Positions 5,449 through 7,913 of a stretch of DNA of 7,913 bases are shown piece by piece. The notes beneath the pieces are model-generated. The model saw only the letters and a list, made by a program, of their open reading frames with translations. It ran no database searches and was not told the origin of the DNA. Within the stretch, counting starts at the first letter, position 1, and each line of letters starts with the position of its first letter. Made by a program: the position numbers and the translations under genes. This stretch comes from Phycisphaerales bacterium (lineage in GTDB: Bacteria > Planctomycetota > Phycisphaerae > Phycisphaerales > UBA1924): contig JAIEQQ010000413.1 in assembly GCA_019747615.1 (NCBI GenBank), positions 1 through 7,913 on the forward strand. Reading direction: 5' to 3'.

Positions 5449-6702
5449 TCACAGCAGCTCGTTCTTGGCACCGTGAACGTACTCGCGCGTCGGGCTCAGG
5501 TTCGGCTGAATGTTCGCGTACACGTCGCTGTACAGCTCTTCCAACCCCGGCATCGGTGCGCTCTCGGCAAAGTTCACCGAGTCCTCCGACAACGCGCGGC
5601 ACTCGGCCACGATCGCATCCACGTCCGCCTCGCTGATGCACTTGCGCTCCGTCAACAAGTGCTGCTCCAGCAGCGCGATGCTGTCGCGAGACTTGAACAT
5701 CTCGACCTCGTCCTTCACGCGGTACTTCTGCGGGTCGCTCATGCTGTGACCCTGGTACCGATACGTCAGCAGATCCACAAACGCCGGCCTCTGCGCCTCG
5801 CGGCAGCGATCCACCAGCGGCTTGAAATGATCGTACAGATTGCGGATGTCCTGGCCGTCGATCGTCATCGACTCCATGCCGTAGGCGCGTCCCTTGGCGG
5901 GCAGATCGTGGGCCATGGTGGTGCCGCGCTCGATGGCGGTGCCCATGCTGTAGCGGTTGTTCTCGACGACGAAGATGACCGGGAGGCCCCACAGGCCCGC
6001 AAGGTTCATCGCCTCGTGCAACGCGCCCTGGTTCAACGCGCCATCGCCCAGATACGCCAGCGAAACCTTTTTCTTCGCCGGTGATCCGTCGAGGCTGCGT
6101 TTCATGACCTCAAGCTCGTACTTCGCGGCGAACGCCAGGCCCGCGCCCAAGGGGGTCTGCGCACCGACGATGCCGTGCCCGCCGAAGTTCCAGTTCGGCT
6201 TGTCGAACATGTGCATCGACCCGCCCTTGCCCTTGGCGCATCCCGCGAGCTTGCCGAACATCTCAGCCATACACGCCCGAGGCGCCATGCCGCGTGCCAG
6301 CGCGTGCCCGTGGTCGCGATACGCCGTGACGATCGGGTCGTCGTGGTTGATGGAGTTGATGGTGCCGACCGCGAGCGCTTCCTGGCCCAGATAGAGGTGA
6401 CAGAAGCCGCCGATCTTGGCCTGCTGATACGCCTGCGCGCAGCGATTCTCGAACTCGCGGATCAGGATCATGTCCCGCAGCCACTTGATCATGGTCGCGT
6501 TCGGCACGCTGTCGCTGGCGCGGGTGCCGCCGGGGGGCTTCGCGGCGGGCTTAGCCGCCCCGTTGGTCCCCGGCATGTGGACCTTCGACGATGTGATGTG
6601 GTAAATCGAGCCCTCGGGATGCTGCGGGAGCGTCGCGGGTGCGGGGGCTGCGGGGGGTGCGGGGGGTTGGGCGGGGGCGGAGGGATTCATGGTCGTACTC
6701 AT
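5449..6702 (-). CDS. pdhA: Pyruvate dehydrogenase E1 component, alpha subunit
   Basis: A 417-residue E1 alpha chain, which binds the diphosphate end of thiamine diphosphate and forms the active site with PdhB. The core begins near residue 69 (M-I-K-W-L-R-D-M-I-L-I-R-E-F-E). Motifs in order: H-L-Y-L-G-Q-E-A (102-109), Y-R-D-H-G-H-A-L-A-R-G, K-G-K-G-G-S-M-H-M, G-G-H-G-I-V-G, and the ThDP/Mg motif from G-D-G-A-L-N-Q-G (219-226) to E-N-N-R-Y (247-251). The loop Y-Q-G-H-S-M-S-D-P (316-324) corresponds to the phosphorylated loop of mitochondrial E1 alpha; no kinase is in the window. About 68 residues before the core are rich in Pro and Ala, longer than usual. The ATG at 6702 is chosen over a TTG at 6804, which lies upstream of the likely promoter; an ATG at 6690 is also possible. 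No strong ribosome-binding site precedes any of them. It is the first gene of the pdh cluster. Confidence 0.95.
   Translation of the reverse strand: MSTTMNPSAPAQPPAPPAAPAPATLPQHPEGSIYHITSSKVHMPGTNGAAKPAAKPPGGTRASDSVPNATMIKWLRDMILIREFENRCAQAYQQAKIGGFCHLYLGQEALAVGTINSINHDDPIVTAYRDHGHALARGMAPRACMAEMFGKLAGCAKGKGGSMHMFDKPNWNFGGHGIVGAQTPLGAGLAFAAKYELEVMKRSLDGSPAKKKVSLAYLGDGALNQGALHEAMNLAGLWGLPVIFVVENNRYSMGTAIERGTTMAHDLPAKGRAYGMESMTIDGQDIRNLYDHFKPLVDRCREAQRPAFVDLLTYRYQGHSMSDPQKYRVKDEVEMFKSRDSIALLEQHLLTERKCISEADVDAIVAECRALSEDSVNFAESAPMPGLEELYSDVYANIQPNLSPTREYVHGAKNELL
6643..6677 (+). other. G-rich tract with quadruplex potential
   Basis: Runs of 5, 6, 6, 3 and 5 guanines (6643-6647, 6652-6657, 6661-6666, 6669-6671, 6673-6677) are separated by 1-4 bases on the plus strand, which is the template strand for pdhA. 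This fits the pattern for a G-quadruplex. It also encodes the Pro/Ala-rich tail of PdhA, which alone could explain the composition. Confidence 0.5.
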
Positions 6703-6767
6703 GGAAAAGCGGGCCTGACCGGACAGAAAACACACAGCCGGACTCTCAAGATTCTCGCACGCCGTTC

Positions 6768-6797
6768 GGTATACCCGTCGGCGATGAAAGACGTCAA
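6768..6797 (-). promoter_or_regulatory. Candidate sigma70-type promoter for pdhA
   Basis: On the minus strand, TTGACG (6797-6792, five of six to the -35 consensus) is followed after 18 bases by TATACC (6773-6768, four of six to the -10). Transcription would begin near 6761, giving a leader of about 58 bases before the ATG at 6702. It sits in the 225-base gap between pdhA and the divergent membrane-protein gene and is the best match noticed there. Confidence 0.5.
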
Positions 6798-6927
6798 TCA
6801 CCAACCGGATCAGCAGTGACGCTCAACAAGTCGGTACCATGCTCCCAGCCGTCGAGCGCATAGTTTCGAAAGTTTAGGCGCTCGCGCAGGCGGAATCACC
6901 GGCTGCGAACCGGGCGGTATCCGGAGA

Positions 6928-7913
6928 ATGTTCGTGTCTCAGACGCCATCGGATCCAGAAAACCCGCAAGCGCCTGGCGACGCCGTTGGCCCGGCCGGTA
7001 ACTTCGGCACTGGTCCATCCGATCCCGCCGCCCCCGTCGATGACCCCGCGGCCGTCCCCACAGGCAACCCGGCGGCAAAGTCGACCACCGCCGCGGCGTC
7101 GTCGCCCGCCGAAGTCCGAATCCCCACGCGGGACTGGGTCCGCCGGCGGGTGTTGCCGCTGGGGCTGGCGATGGTGGCCGGCTGGATTGTCACGGCTATC
7201 GGCGTCGGCGAGGTGGAGCCGCTGCGCCCACGCCCGGACCTCACGGCGGTGCGGTGGGTCGGGTTCGCGATGGTCTTCGCCGCGTCGATCCTGCTGAGCA
7301 TCGTGGTGGGCCGGCGTTTTCGCGTGAAGGAGGGCGAGGGTCAGCCGCCGCGGTGGATGCCGTTCGTCGGGATGATCGCGTTCGTCATAGCCATGCCGCT
7401 CGTGCCGGTTGCAATTCACAATCGCTGGTCGATCTTTGCCGACAACGGCTTCACTCACGCGGTCACATTCGGTGGCGTGTTGCTGATCTACAGCGGCCTC
7501 AAACGCCGCGTTGGCACGTCGCGCCATTGCCCCGGCTGCGATTACGAGTACAACTTCAAACCGGACGACGCGCCTCCGCGTTGCCCGGAGTGCGGCGTGC
7601 GATGGAACGGGCGATTGGTTGTTGGGGTCGTTGAGCGTTCGGTGCCGCGGATCGTCGCGGGCTCACTGGTTCTGCTGTTTCCGTTTGTGATGATCGTCAT
7701 GCCGTGGAGGTCGGTGCTGCCGATGGGAAGCGTGCCGACGGGGGCGCTTGTGGCGCACATCCGCGTCTTCGGGCTCACGCCGCTCGTCGCCGACGAACTG
7801 GCGGCGCGTAAGCCGAGCGTCTCGGAGACCGACGACATTGCCCGCGTCATGATCGAGGAACTTTGGGCCGGTGATTTTCAGTCCAGCCTTGCAAACAGTT
7901 GGCTCTCGAGCGC
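6928..7913 (+). CDS. Multi-pass membrane protein with zinc ribbon, 3' end missing
   Basis: The frame is open from the ATG at 6928 to the last base (328 codons plus two bases) with strong G/C third-position bias, so the gene runs out of the window. Residues 1-65 are a Pro/Ala/Asp-rich, probably disordered cytoplasmic tail. Hydrophobic segments lie at about 75-94, 109-128, 143-163 and 175-191. After the fourth comes a zinc ribbon (C201-P-G-C204 and C219-P-E-C222), then another membrane segment at about 241-260. Small rubredoxin-like C-P-x-C ribbons attached to membrane segments are common in planctomycetes, and their role is mostly unknown. The GTG at 6934 is a real alternative start, because GGAG (6923-6926) is seven bases before it but only one base before the ATG. 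It is divergent from pdhA, with a 225-base shared upstream region. The function is not recognised; the ribbon could be structural or metal-binding. Confidence 0.8.
   Translation, partial: MFVSQTPSDPENPQAPGDAVGPAGNFGTGPSDPAAPVDDPAAVPTGNPAAKSTTAAASSPAEVRIPTRDWVRRRVLPLGLAMVAGWIVTAIGVGEVEPLRPRPDLTAVRWVGFAMVFAASILLSIVVGRRFRVKEGEGQPPRWMPFVGMIAFVIAMPLVPVAIHNRWSIFADNGFTHAVTFGGVLLIYSGLKRRVGTSRHCPGCDYEYNFKPDDAPPRCPECGVRWNGRLVVGVVERSVPRIVAGSLVLLFPFVMIVMPWRSVLPMGSVPTGALVAHIRVFGLTPLVADELAARKPSVSETDDIARVMIEELWAGDFQSSLANSWLSS

Noticed and set aside
6703..6804. Upstream extension of pdhA to a TTG at 6804
   Set aside because: The added residues have no family match and the extension would start upstream of the candidate promoter.
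6862..6876. AGTTT direct repeat spaced one helical turn, with a TTTCGAAA palindrome
   Set aside because: Possible operator in the divergent gap, but too short and isolated to support a call.
6874..7527. Minus-strand open frame of 217 codons
   Set aside because: It overlaps the plus-strand zinc-ribbon membrane gene. That gene has G/C-ending codons, membrane segments and a zinc ribbon, whereas this frame is Arg/His/Asp-rich without motifs.

Overview
The window is GC-rich bacterial DNA. It reads best as a planctomycete, probably of the Phycisphaerae; this is an inference. The supporting signs are strong G/C bias at third codon positions, a membrane protein with a CPxC...CPxC zinc ribbon of the kind common in planctomycetes, a DUF4410-type lipoprotein, and a pyruvate dehydrogenase of the alpha2beta2 (PdhA/PdhB) type. 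No rRNA, tRNA, CRISPR array or transposase was seen.

Layout, left to right. At the left edge (2-286, +) is the C-terminal end of a protein that may be a glycosyltransferase. A small VOC/glyoxalase-fold protein follows (333-713, +). From 832 to 6702 everything is on the minus strand. In transcription order it is: pdhA (E1 alpha, 6702-5449), a DUF268 methyltransferase-like gene (5359-4562), pdhB (E1 beta, 4457-3402), an S23/IVP-type four-helix-bundle gene (3329-2952), pdhC (E2, 2920-1547) and a DUF4410-type lipoprotein (1368-832). On the plus strand, divergent from pdhA, a multi-pass membrane protein with a zinc ribbon starts near 6928 and stays open to the last base.

Function. PdhA and PdhB form the thiamine-diphosphate-dependent E1. 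PdhC carries one lipoyl domain, a subunit-binding domain and the acetyltransferase core, so three of the four chains needed to convert pyruvate to acetyl-CoA are encoded here. E3 (lipoamide dehydrogenase) is not in the window. A sigma70-like promoter lies about 60 bases upstream of the chosen pdhA start. All gaps within the cluster are about 30-105 bases, which fits one transcript.

The most unusual region is 2929-3379. The four-helix-bundle gene sits between pdhB and pdhC, flanked by inverted arrays of 7-8 base units (CTCAAAG / CAGCAAAG). Twenty bases match perfectly between the two sides. The gene's stop codon lies inside one array, and that array also forms nearly all of the leader in front of the pdhC start codon. 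This resembles the stem-forming intervening sequences that carry S23 genes inside 23S rRNA, but here it sits in a protein-coding metabolic operon. It could be a small mobile element, and its RNA stem could affect processing or translation of the E1 beta-E2 message.
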